From NCBI RefSeq assembly GCF_901933205.1, contig NC_044573.1, forward strand, positions 27,401,493 to 27,465,492: DNA of 64,000 nt, read 5' to 3'. This DNA comes from Camarhynchus parvulus. Its lineage: Eukaryota > Chordata > Aves > Passeriformes > Thraupidae. Below are positions 36,270 through 47,595 of this stretch, one piece after another (the first letter of the stretch is position 1; the number at the start of each line of letters is the position of its first letter). The position numbers and the translations under genes were made by a program. The notes under the pieces are model-generated. The model did not search any database and was not told the DNA's origin. It worked only from the letters and a program-made list of their open reading frames with translations.

Positions 36270-36600
36270 GGTCCGGAGCAGGAGGTGCTGCCGGCGGACA
36301 GAGCCCGTTCCCAGAGAAACACCCCCAGCCAGCCAGGCCCGGGCCGCCGGCGGGGACAGGCCCTGGACTGGCAGCGGGCACTGCTGCCGTGCCCCCGGCC
36401 GGGCTGGGGCGGGCAGCTGTGTCCTGGCAGCCCCTCTGCCCGGCAGAGTCAGCCCTGCAGCCTGTCGGGCACAGGGAGGAGTTCGGGGCCCGTGCCGGCC
36501 CGGCTGGGTCAGGCCGGGCCCTGGGGGCGCATCCAGCCCTGAGGGCTGCGGAGCCCCGGAGGCGGAGGAGGCCCGGCTCTGCTCGGGGCCGTCCTCTGTC
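36270..36600. other. Isolated CpG-rich patch
   Basis: About 330 bp with many CpG, including GGGCCGCCGGCGGGG and CCCCCGGCCGGGC. It is surrounded by ordinary intergenic DNA, about 8 kb upstream of FOSL2. The surrounding open frames do not resemble a known protein. Confidence 0.6.
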
Positions 36601-37639
36601 AGATCATGCTGTGCTGGCGGTTTGCAAAGCTGTCTATTATCGGCACGTTAACAACCTTTCACAACGTTTAATTACTTGGAAAGGTAATCAGTCTTGTGGT
36701 AGTTCTTTAGAAAGCATGCCCATTTCACTTGCTCTTGGCAGAGGACTCTGCTTTTTTGTCTTTCATTCTCACAATAAGTATGTTAAAACTGATCCTGCTC
36801 CCAAAGGCAATACCTATTTGTAAAACAGAGAAGAAGATTGCTCCCTGGCTTTGTGTACCAGCCCTGCAGCCGGGTGCCATGCCACAGATCTCTCCTACCA
36901 ACACCATCGTGCACAGATTCAGGGAGACTCCCCGTGTTTGGGGTTTCTTTTAATGGATTCTCGCTTTAAGGTGCCTGGTTTGACACGCACAACCAGGTGC
37001 TCAGCGCCAATCTCCACTTCACTGCCAGAGCTGGCTCCGGTGCTGGCTGCACGTGAAATGACAGCCAAGAAGGAGTTGTAAGGGCCAAGTCCCCTGGTCC
37101 CAGGCACAGCTGCCCTTTGGCATCCAGCAGCAGCGCCGGCACAGGCCGCGACAAGCCGCGATGCCCGAGGCTGGGGCTGGGAGGAGGAAGCAGGAAGACC
37201 CAGCAGCTGCAGGAAAAGGACAGGCAGAGATCACACAGGTGGGTGCAAGAGCCACCAGGCTGTCTCCAAGGACAGCTAACAATGACATTGTGAGGGTCAG
37301 GTGTCCAAGACCACCACCAGCCACGTGTCTGCTGCATCCAGCACCCCAGAGAAGTGGTAGGTTACTCTCCTTCCACGCAAGGAGAGCATTACACTCATGA
37401 CAGGAGGCACGTTGCCTTTGGGCTTCTGACCCTGTGCAGGAAACTGTAGCAACTATGGAGGTTTGGTCCTCACCAGCTGATGGCTGCATCGTCCTGAGGC
37501 AGCTTGGGACCACTGCAGAGGCACCATCAGTTTCCCCATGGCTGCTCCTTGCCAGCCTGGTGCAGCCCTGGGACCAAGGAACCAGCTGGACAGAAGATCT
37601 GCCTTGGTACAAACACCTTGTGGGACTTCTGTGGAGGGC

Positions 37640-37695
37640 ACACACATGCACACACATGCATGTGCAGACCTGCATGCACATGTGCCCATCTGTGC
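37640..37695. repeat. Degenerate CACACATG repeat
   Basis: Alternating CACACATG and TGCATG units form a degenerate purine-pyrimidine alternating tract (Z-DNA-prone) in intergenic DNA. Confidence 0.7.
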
Positions 37696-38176
37696 GCCCA
37701 TGGGGACCTGGTGTTTGAGAACCTGCTCAGTCCATGCCAGGAGCCAGTCCTGGGCAGGAGGCACAGCACATCAGGCTCAGGCTCCCACCAGCCATGGCCA
37801 CTACTTGCAGGAGTGGAAAGTATTACATTAGATTGATTAAACATGTCCTTTTCCATCTTTCCACAGAACTCTGTCCTGTGAGCCAATATTTTCCACTTCA
37901 GACATTGGGGTACTCACTGTTGGGGAGAAAAGCAGCAAATGGTATCAGAAAGAAACATTATTCAGGAGGGTAGCAAAAGCCCTCTGGTAATTTCTTCCTT
38001 CCTCCTTAAGGACAAACTTGTCTAAGGACTGAACAAAAAGCTCATAGGAGCTTTTTAAAAAGCCTCACAGCCTGCAAGTACCCCTCTGGGGAGACATTGG
38101 TGAAAGCCTGGTCCCAGTCTTGCAGCCCATCCATGCTGGTGTTTTTCTAATATTCTTGGAAGTCTTGACAGGTTTG

Positions 38177-38198
38177 TTTTTTTTTTTTTTTTTTTTTT
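38177..38198. repeat. Poly(T) run of 22
   Basis: Twenty-two T in a row on the plus strand in intergenic DNA. No retrocopy was recognised beside it. Confidence 0.95.
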
Positions 38199-41100
38199 AA
38201 AAAGCGCAGCTTTTAACAGCCCTGGAGCAGAAGGCTCTTGCTTGCTAAATCACAAGGTTTGCCACACTGAAATGCAGGGACGTGCCCGCAAACGGGAACT
38301 GGCTGTCTTAGCTTTTGTTCTTGACTGTTTGCCAGAATCCTTAAAACAACAGGAGGAGGTTCAGCCACCTAAACATCCCTGCACTCGCTGGCTCAGGGAG
38401 CCTGTAAACACGGGCATTAGCATATCAGACACATGGATCTGTTTGCCAGCAGAGCAAGCAGTCCCACTGCCGGTGGCTTGGTGGCTGTGGGTCAAGAAGT
38501 AGCAGGAACACCTGGCAGTGCCAATGGTGTGTCCCTCCTGGCATGTCCTTGCAGTGCTTGGTGACTGCAGACAGGAGAAAAGTGTCAGAGAACACCACTG
38601 AGCGCTGTAATGTTAGAAATATTATGATCTAGGTTATCCTAGATTTTAGAGACAGGTAACAGGTGATCCCCATGCTGCTCCGCCAGAGACATGCTGACAA
38701 GAATTGGATTTGTATCAGTGTAATGAATGGTCACATTTTTTCCCTGCCAGCTTATTTGAAGAACAGTGATGACAAGGGACAGCAATGGACCAAAACTTGT
38801 AGATCAGAAGAGATAATTAGCAAAATGCTACTCTTAAAGAACCAAAAAAGCAACTTCTAGTACAGCCAGTGGTGGTAAATGCTTCCCCAGCAAAGACCTA
38901 AGTCATGCCATTCCAGAGCTGTGTATTCTTACCTAACTGGGACAGCACACCTCAGTCCTCAGCTGCAGATATACCAAGACTTCTGTTTCAGTCACAGACT
39001 TGGAGAGAGACCAGGTGCACACCTGAGACCTTGCCTACAGTCATTCCTTGGCCACCTCACTGTTATGGTAATGTTTATTTAGGCTGGTGGGGGTGGAGAT
39101 GACCTAGCAAGGGGTTGAGAAGCCCTCCTAAGGTCCATCCCACAGCTGGGCTTGCAGCAGCCACCTTCCTGACATTTGAACCTGGGAGGTCTGGGGCAGC
39201 ACTGCATCTGCCTCCAGGCTCAACCCCAAGGTTCTCAAGATCTTCCAACTCCCTTCTGCTGGCTCCAGTTCCCTTCTTGTGTGTCCCAACCAGGTACTTC
39301 AGAGGGATTTAGGATTTCAACAAACTGCACTATTCACCTCAAATTCTGCAGAGCACAAATTCTACAGAAAGGGTCCTCCAGTCTTCACCTGCAGCCCTCA
39401 GCACCAGCATTCCCTCAGGCTCTCCTCCTTAAGTCCCTGCACACCTTTGAGTCACTGAGGAGCTCAGGAGCTCCAAATTGTCCTTTGCCTGAGCTTTGCA
39501 CCCTTCCAAGGTATCTCTTGGTTAAGTAAATGGGATGCAGCTCAACTCACACAGCACCTAGGTTTTTCCTCTGCTCTCCTTGACCATCTGCTCCTGAATT
39601 TTCACCACCCCTTGGCTCAGCCAGCTGGGAGGCAGTGTCCTCACTCCTGGTTCTGCCTCAACCCCATCAATTGGATGAAAGCTAATGAGCACGTGCAGGT
39701 GCGTGCCCATCTCTGAGCCACCTCCTTGAGCTTGCAGGTCCCACGGGGTGGGTGAAGCAAAGCTCCTGCCCTCACAACGTAACGGCATTAAGTTATAAAG
39801 TTCATTGTCAGTAAGTAAGCCAATCCCACCCACGACTTCTTTCCACATAATTATGGTTCACGGATATACCAGGAAAAAAAGGAGAGCCCCTGCCAGAGAT
39901 GCTGACGTCTTTTTCCTTTCAGGTTCAATGCTGCTTTATTGCGGTCGGGTTTTCTTTCTCCCCGCCACCCGGTCTTTCTCTGACTGGAACTGTTCCCCTC
40001 CAAAAACGTGGTGACTTTTGCTGAAAAGCAATTCTGCCACTTCTGTAGTGAGGCAGCGCTCACGAATGGCACAGTGGTAGTTACGGGATGTGTGGTTTAC
40101 CTCAAGACGTCACATCTCCTCCCCCTGGAGACATCAGAAGGGTTATTGCTCAAATTCAGCTTCGATTCTATAAAGGAAAAAGGCCCTGTGACTTTCACTA
40201 CTACTTTTAATGTTCTAAGAAACCTTCACATTCCCTTCCCCAGGCTGCTTCAAAGGGCAAAGAGCTGGGGCAGAAGATGCTGCCTTTTGGTAAACACGCA
40301 CATTTGAAGTGCTGTCTAAAATCCCATGAGTCAAACTGCAGTATTTCCCACCCAGGGAAAGGAACCATTGATTTTGTTTGGGGATTTTTCCCAGGTGAGG
40401 GCTGGTCAGAAAGAAGGGCTTTGAATACCAGATTCGTATTTTATGTTCTTAAATACCTTTGGAAAGCAACGGGAATGAAATATCTGGTGTGCCTTTTAGT
40501 CCCTCTTTCTTTGCTCAGCTGGAAGATGTCCCTGAGGACATATTGCTGGGGACATCCATGGTCTGTGCAGGAAGAGCAGGCACCATGCTCTGCCATGGCA
40601 TACACCAGCCCTGCAGGAGCTGTGTGACAAGAGGCAGCCAGGCTTGGTTGTGCTGGACACAGGTGGCACAAGGCTGCGTTAGTGCACACTGAAGGAGCAG
40701 AGAAAGGAAACCAGCAACCAGCCCAGAGAAAGAATGACGCAGAAGGTAAACAACTGCCATCACCTGTGCAAACACAGCCACTCTCCTCCCATTCACACAG
40801 GCCGTGGGGCATGGGGCAGTGCAGTCCAGCCAGGCTGCTGGCGCTGCTGCGAAGGGTGCTGATGCTGACATGGAGATGAACTGTGAATCAGGGAGCCCAG
40901 CTGCTGCCACCCACCCTGGATTTTGTCCTCTCTGTGGTTGTCCTGGCAAGGACAGCTCCTGTTTTCCTCACAAGTCAACCCAAGGCTTTAATACTTTCTC
41001 CCTGTGAAGACCCTTGTTGAGCTGAACTAGTACAAGCACAATGCTGTGACTCCTCTAGCTGTGAGGTTTTGCCCATACAGCAGCTTATGATGAGCTTTTT

Positions 41101-41984
41101 CAGCCTTGTGTGAGCCACAGCGAGTGGGGTCTGCAGGCACTACTCCTGAGTGCTGCCCACCTGAAGCTGTAATGATGTGGGGAAGGGCAAAGGTTGCAAA
41201 GGGAAACTATGTCGTGGCCTTTTGCTCATCTCAGTTTTGAGAGTACAGCTGTGGTGTCTGACCAAAACCATGACTAAGTTCCCCTTTGCTAAAATAATTT
41301 CTGATTTCCCGTGTGGTGCTCAAGGATGGGGTCCCCAAGGGAGGCCCAGAGTTCCCTTATGTTTTATGCAGAGACCCGAGGCCATGCCTGATGAATGCAG
41401 GGTTTACTCATGGGTGCCTCCCTCATGTGTGCCTTACCACGCTGGGACCTGCCCAGGAAACGCAGCTGGCTTCCTGCTGGCAGCTGGGCAGCACCTCCTT
41501 CACCGAAGAGCTCAGCTTGTCCCCCTGCCTGTCACTCCAGCACCAGCCTCGTGGGCTTCTCTGGGAAGGTTCTCACCTGTGCATAAAAGTACTTGTCTAG
41601 GGGATGAGCTGTGCCCCTCAAGCATGGAAAAAAGTGACCCAGCCTAGGCCTGGCAGCAGGATCTTGACACCAACCTCCCCACCAGCTGGGATGTGGGATA
41701 CGCACCAGGGAGAGGAAAATGGTTACAACACAATCAGGTGGAAGATGCAATGTGCATGTGTACATTACAAGGTCATTAACTCCTAAGAAGTATGAATAGG
41801 GAAGGAGTTCCTTCAACAAAGCTGCCCCAGTGAGGAAAGGCCAGGGATGGGCACCTCCAAACCCAGCACCCTGTCTCCGCTGAGGCCGGCAGGTTCCTGG
41901 CATGAGCTAATTAACTCTTCAGTTGCTGAGGAAGCTCAGAGGACCTTAATTTGACAGTCAGCATAAAAGCATTTTGTCTGTCAA

Positions 41985-42130
41985 CAGACTCTTTCATCCA
42001 AACATCTCAAAGTGCTTTACAAGTATTAATTAAACTCACCAAAGTAAGTATGAATAATTATTGTCATTGAACAGTGTGGAGGCCAGACTTGCCCAAGAGC
42101 AAGTGTCAGGACTCAGGGACAGGCACGGAA
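41985..42130 (+). mobile_element. Ancient MIR/CORE-SINE-like relic
   Basis: 'catctcaaagtgctttacaa', 'gtattaattaaactcacc' and 'gtaagtatgaataattattgtcattg' follow the same pattern as the relic at 2248-2425. The part equivalent to 'cttgcccaaggtcacacag' is weak ('cttgcccaagagcaagtg'). Confidence 0.6.
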
Positions 42131-43584
42131 GGAGGAATTCTTAGCTGCAGTTGCCGGACTGCAAACCCTCCTGCAGAGAAAAGCCTCAGACTGCACACTG
42201 GTTCAAGGGTGTCCTCTCCTAGGAGATCACATTTGAAGAACAGGAGGAAAAATGTTATTTTCATTTTGGAATACCATGCAATCTATGTCACAGCAAAAAA
42301 TTTAGGCAAAAATGACATGAAAGTATGAACTCACTGTATCAGTGTGAAGGCTTTCTAAGTAACAGAAAAGGAATGCTGTTTCATTTATCCTGTATCCTAT
42401 AGCAGTACCTTCTGCTGTTTTATGTGAGATTAGTAGTTTCTGAAAATAATGCATAATAAATCACATGTTGAGGAATTATGGATGGAATTTAAACACTATT
42501 TGAAACCTCAAATGATCAAACCTTCATTTATAAAAATGTGCTTATTATTTCCCCTTCCTGTTACGAATCTCAGTGCTTGGAACACTTTCCCTTTCCTATG
42601 CCTCCAACCATTCGGTATCAAGTAGTCTCAGATCAGGGTTGCTTTGCTAGCAAGTTCAGGTATATTTTTAAAGTGATAAAGACTCACTGTCATAACCTAG
42701 TCTGAACCCTTGCACAGCCCAACCCAGAGGAATGTAGCTGTTTACCTTGTAGATAGCCCAAGTACTTACATCACGTTATTTGGTTAATTTTCATGGATGT
42801 ACCTGTAACTGCTGAAAATTTCTCTCGTTTCCCCACCTTCCAAACCCTGCTCGCTGTTGCATGAAGAGGCTCCAATACTGGGCTTCTTGTTTGCAATTTC
42901 CTTACCTACAGGAATGTTGTGGGAATTAATATACAAATATTGTGAGATTTGAAGATAGCAGAGCAACAGGGAGGGGAGTCATAAATATACCTCACGCAGA
43001 TAATAGTGGCTATAAATTCTATTGCCTTGATATGGCTTGGCACCAGCACCCTGCAGAACTCCTTGCTGTGCTTGCTCCTCTCTCTATGGCAGCTTCACTG
43101 TTTATTACTGATATAATTACAGCACTATGACGTCTTCTGGACAGTTCTGGATAAAAACAACCTTTTCACTTTGAAATAAGCACTTTACACAGCAGTGGCA
43201 GTTAAACTGAAGAATATCTGTACGAGGTGTGTGATGGTGGTAAACTGATGATTTGCCTTATGCCAGCACAGCTTTCCCATGCAATTGTCTTTTGGACAGC
43301 CAGTTGGCCTCTGAGTTCAAACAGAGCCACCACAGCTGAGGCTCTGTGCCATGAACACTGCCCAGAGTGAAGTAACCGAATGAGTGACTCTTCTTCATCA
43401 CAGAGGATCCTCATCATGGTCGTGCTGGAGGTGATGGGAACGTCTCCCACTGAAGCAAAGCCAGGGGCGGTCTCCCAGAAGGGGAGGCAAGGTGGGTGTG
43501 CTGCAGTGGGGAGGAAACACCCTTAGCACAGCGGTGGCACTGCACAGCCTCTGCTCCAGGCCTGCAGTTGGAGGAGCCCTTCCT

Positions 43585-43612
43585 TCCCCTCCTCCTCCTC
43601 CTCCTCCTCCCC
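43585..43612. repeat. CCT trinucleotide run
   Basis: A TCC/CCT run in intergenic DNA. It keeps neighbouring frames open, giving glycine-, leucine- or proline-rich false ORFs. Confidence 0.9.
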
Positions 43613-44839
43613 GTGCAGAGGGCCCTGTGCCTGTGGCTCTGCCAGCCCAGGCCCCCCTGCCTGTCCAGCCTGCAGGGGTGGTGGGCCACAGGAGCCTCCT
43701 CACCCACAGGACTGGAGGGCATGTTCCATTGCTGCAGGATCCCTGGGCAGCTTCAGGTAAAATGGCTGGGCAGGACAGTGGCACAGTTATTGACCACTTA
43801 ATTGGGAAGGGAGAGCCTCTTCTTTAGTTCTAGAAGCCTCATCACCCAAGCCATTGCAAAGTGAGCTCGATCGCGTGTTTCAGATCGGTGCTGCCTGTTT
43901 CCAATTACATCTGAGCGCATTGCTGCAGAGAAGAGCCAAGGTCTTGATTTATAGGCTTTTGGGCAAGAGAATGCAGTGTTTTTCATTATCTTTATCTCTA
44001 AATCTGCTCTTGTTACTTGTTGCTTACAACAAATTTGCAGAGTCTAATGCAAAGGTCTTTTGTTATGGTTTCTGATACTCAGATGCTAAAATCTTTCATT
44101 AAAGCCCAGGCTAATTGCTTCTGCATCAGATAGACAGGCCCATCCATTTCACCTTGCTCAGTGTGCCCTTGGGAAGGGAACATTGGGATGCATTCCCCCA
44201 GAGGTGGGAGAGCTGGAGCCACACCTGGGGTTGAACCTGTGCAGCTGACCCGTGCTGCCCTCCCACCCAGCCCAAGGCCAAGCACCTCGCAGGCGCTGGG
44301 GATGGTGGGAGAGGCAGCCAGCCTGCTCCTGCGCCACTCGCTCTGCACCAGACATTCCTCTGGCTGGATTTTCTGCTGCATTGGCTTCCCACATATTTAT
44401 CCTGACATCACATGGGCTGGGGCCCTTCCCGCCTCTGCCCAGCAGGAGTTTGCTAATACAAAAAAAAAATTACTTTTAGAAAACGATGTCTTCTGTGGAA
44501 GGAAAAGGCTCAAATGCAGCAGGAAAAGAGTTTTATGAGCTTTGCTTCAATACTTGTTGTGCAACAACCTTATGGGATTTCATTATTTATGATTTTATCT
44601 AACTACAGTCTATGCCTAATAGCTCGGAGGTGCTGTTGATTAATTTTTTCCAGGTCTTTGATGTACCAGCAATAACTTGTCCATGCTGTCCTGTGTCAGT
44701 AAAGTGGAAATTGCCATGCCACAGTCCAGGTATCACGAGCTGGCCAAAGTCAGAATAACTGCCTGGATCCACAGTAGGACCAAGGTTTCCGCCAGCCACG
44801 CTCTCCCTGCTGGAATTGGCTGATGGAGCTGTAATGAGT

Positions 44840-44938
44840 CAACTCACTAAAACAGGAAAAAAAAAAGAACCCACCCGAAAAATGCTGTTTTGTTTTTTTA
44901 AAGTTTTTAAAATTTTTTTTTCCTGGGTTAGTGAGTTG
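44840..44938. repeat. Inverted repeat with 26-nt arms and a 47-nt loop
   Basis: The left arm (44840-44865) reads CAACTCACTAA, AA, then CAGG and an A run. The right arm (44913-44938) is its complement except for the central two bases. No clear target-site duplication was seen. It could be a small relic of a DNA transposon or a transcribed hairpin. Confidence 0.85.
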
Positions 44939-45724
44939 AACTAACTCCATGTGACCAGGTATGCACTAGAGCCGGCAGGAGGATGAAGGGAGCGATCAGG
45001 CAGCAAGGAGTGGCAGGAGGAGGAAGAGGAGGGAGAAGGGCAAGTGGGGGCAGGCTGGAAGATCATCTTTTGATACCACACCCTACGTATGGACACTGTC
45101 AGTCTAATTCCTACCGTACTGGTTCCATCCTTGATGTTGTAATCTGTTTCTGTGAATGTTTTCAATTAGGTAGTGATTTATTGGTTACTGGGGTGGGTTT
45201 GGACATCCTCCAGCAACAGACACGAAATCCCTTACCATGCTGAGCTCTGTCCCACTGCCTGCAATGCAAAGGCACAAAGCTTTTTCTCCAGGAAATGATT
45301 GTTTTTCAAAATGATTATAAGATTGTATGACTAGACTATCGTGTGATGTAAACCTGTCTGTTTCCAAAAGCTTTGGTGTAGTTACACCACTTACAAAAGG
45401 ATTTGCTTCAAAATTTTTAGCTGTCCCAGCACATTAGTTGCTGGTTAACTGGAGGTTTTCCTGAAAAGAGTGCATTTATCAGCATAAACGGACCTGTTTC
45501 TTTCCTTACGTAGAGGTTTACAGTCTGCCCAAGTTAAAGTGTTTGCCAGTTCAAAACTTATTATTTCTTGTCATCACTTCTCTTATAGTCATAACCTTTC
45601 TGGTGTTAGTCCAATTCTGTGGATTTGTCAATCACCACCACAAAGAAACCCATAGCCAAAATAAACCTGGCACCACTTTATTTCTGTATTACAAATGTAC
45701 TGGCACAAACCTTGTCCACGGAAT

Positions 45725-45825
45725 CTCCTATTTCAGCAAAGTGCTTGAAATCCCATTGACTTCAATTAGTAAGTTAAGCAAGTGCTTAAATGCTGTATTT
45801 CAACTGGGGCCTGAAGACCATACCT
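45725..45825 (-). mobile_element. Relic of an old amniote interspersed repeat
   Basis: The plus strand holds 'ttcagcaaagtgcttgaaat', 'cccattgacttcaatta', 'gttaagcaagtgcttaaatg' and 'caactggggcc'. It includes the 'cccattgacttcaat' word typical of this repeat. Its complement aligns with the relic at 1588-1665. Confidence 0.55.
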
Positions 45826-46244
45826 TGGCCAACTGGATTTGTTGTCTTTTTTTTTTTTTCCTTGATGCTTTTAGAGGAATTTCCACATTTCAGTTCAGTC
45901 AAAACATAAAAAATTTGGATGAGGTTAAGGAGAGCTGAAAGTTGACACTGTGTTGTCTTCTGGCATAGTTCATTTACAAACTGTAGTCCCTTAAGCAGTA
46001 AGGATTCAAGTAGAGTGAATGAAAAAATGAGATGCCTTCAAAGTTATGGGCTCAAAATTTGGAGGTGGGGAGGGAAAGAGATCTTGCTCAGCAAAATGAC
46101 ACAAGGAAGGGAATTAATGATGAATCAGAAAAACATGGACCACTGTGAATAGGCTTTACTTCATGGTAGCTGATGGTGTCTGGCAATTCTACACTACACA
46201 CTACTCCTGTTCTCCCTGCATGCAATTACATATCAGTGTAATGC

Positions 46245-46266
46245 GTGGTTATTACAAAATAACCAC
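46245..46266. repeat. Perfect inverted repeat, 9-bp arms
   Basis: GTGGTTATT and AATAACCAC flank a 4-nt loop (ACAA). The right arm runs into AACCACA, a RUNX-type core. Confidence 0.8.
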
Positions 46267-47399
46267 AACATGCTAGGAAGAACATTTCATGCTTCTCAGT
46301 TGGACAAGGCTCATCTGGTCTTAATTTTTTTTAAGGAACGTCTTCTATTTCAAGATTTTTCCCATTTAGCCAATGGAATCTATGTTAATTTGACCTCTAT
46401 TAAATCAAAAATTTTCCATTATTCTCTCTGATGATCAAAGAGCTCTGGGGCAGTTTCCTGAGAGGCCAGAATACCTTGCTGCTGGAGCAGGCTGGCTGAG
46501 CAGCAGCATGCAAGTTCTCCCCCACCTTCCTCCTGTTGGGAGAGAGGCTTCCAGTCTGGGCCTTGCCCTCAGCCCCAGCCCCATGAGCTGCCCTCACCCA
46601 AACCTGTTTCTCCCAGGCATGCTTGTGCTGCCCACCAAGAGATTTTGCAGGAGGTAGAGCTACTGAGCACTGTCCTTCTTCCATTGGGTTTGGGCACCTT
46701 GCTTGGAGCTGAAGGGAAATTCTTAGGAGCTCTGCCTACATGGTAGATCCTCTCAGCCATGTCAGAGTCATGGTGGCAGCTTCTTCTTTGCTTCCTTGTT
46801 TTTGACAAGACTGGCAAGGACTGCTGCCTCCTGCAGGGCCCATTCCTGCAGGTGATTGGGAGATGGGTGCTGAGCACAACTGGCACCAGCTGGAGCTTCC
46901 CAAGAGGCAGGTGAAGAACCATCCTGGCCCTGGGTGATGCCAGCCAAGGTGGGTGATGCCTGCATGGTTGCCAGCGAGCTCCAGGAGAAACCTTGCCTAT
47001 TCCCAACCTGTGTCAAGAGCCTCCCAGCTCCTAGCAATAGACTGAAGGACTGAAATCTCACACCTGGTGACTCAGGGCACAGCTTTGCTGGTGATGGAGC
47101 AGGGTGAAGAGCCTGAGTCTCTTGGGGAGGGCACTACCTGCAGCCTTGTGCCATTCCCACTCTGCCCTCCTGGATGGGATGTGCCAACTCGGGCTCCACA
47201 GGCCAGGTGGCTGCAGAGACAGAGCCAGGGCAGCAGGAGCCTCTGCACTGCCCTTCTGGGCATGTCTGCTCCCAGGCAGTGCCAGGGGGACGTGGCAGGA
47301 GAGGCTCAGGCTGAGGATGGAGCCATTTCCCACTCGCCCAGTGAGACTGGACACAGCTTCCCCTGCCCCAGACAGGGTGGGAGCAGCACTGCTGGCTGC

Positions 47400-47595
47400 A
47401 GCACAACTGGGGCTGGCTCCTGTCCTGCCACAGAGCACCCTGGACAAATCACATCCTTGCTTTCTGCCTCAGTCCCTTGTTTGTAAAATGGACACAAATA
47501 CTTCACAAGGGTGTTATGAAACCTAATTAATTAATACCTGTACTGCACTTTGATGTCCTCACATGAAAAGTCCTATATAACTACAAAGCATTTTT
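47400..47595 (-). mobile_element. Ancient MIR/CORE-SINE-like relic, reverse orientation
   Basis: The plus strand reads 'ctgcctcagtcccttgtttg', 'aaaatggacacaaatacttc', 'gggtgttatgaaacctaatt', 'gcactttgatgtcctcac', then 'cctatataa'. This is the complement of the same SINE pattern, and is the best preserved of the three copies. Confidence 0.65.

Larger units (their letters stand above)
36601..41980. other. Intergenic DNA, no recognised gene
   Basis: Contains the CACACATG tract and poly(T) run listed separately. No exon, RNA gene or intact mobile element was recognised. Confidence 0.6.
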
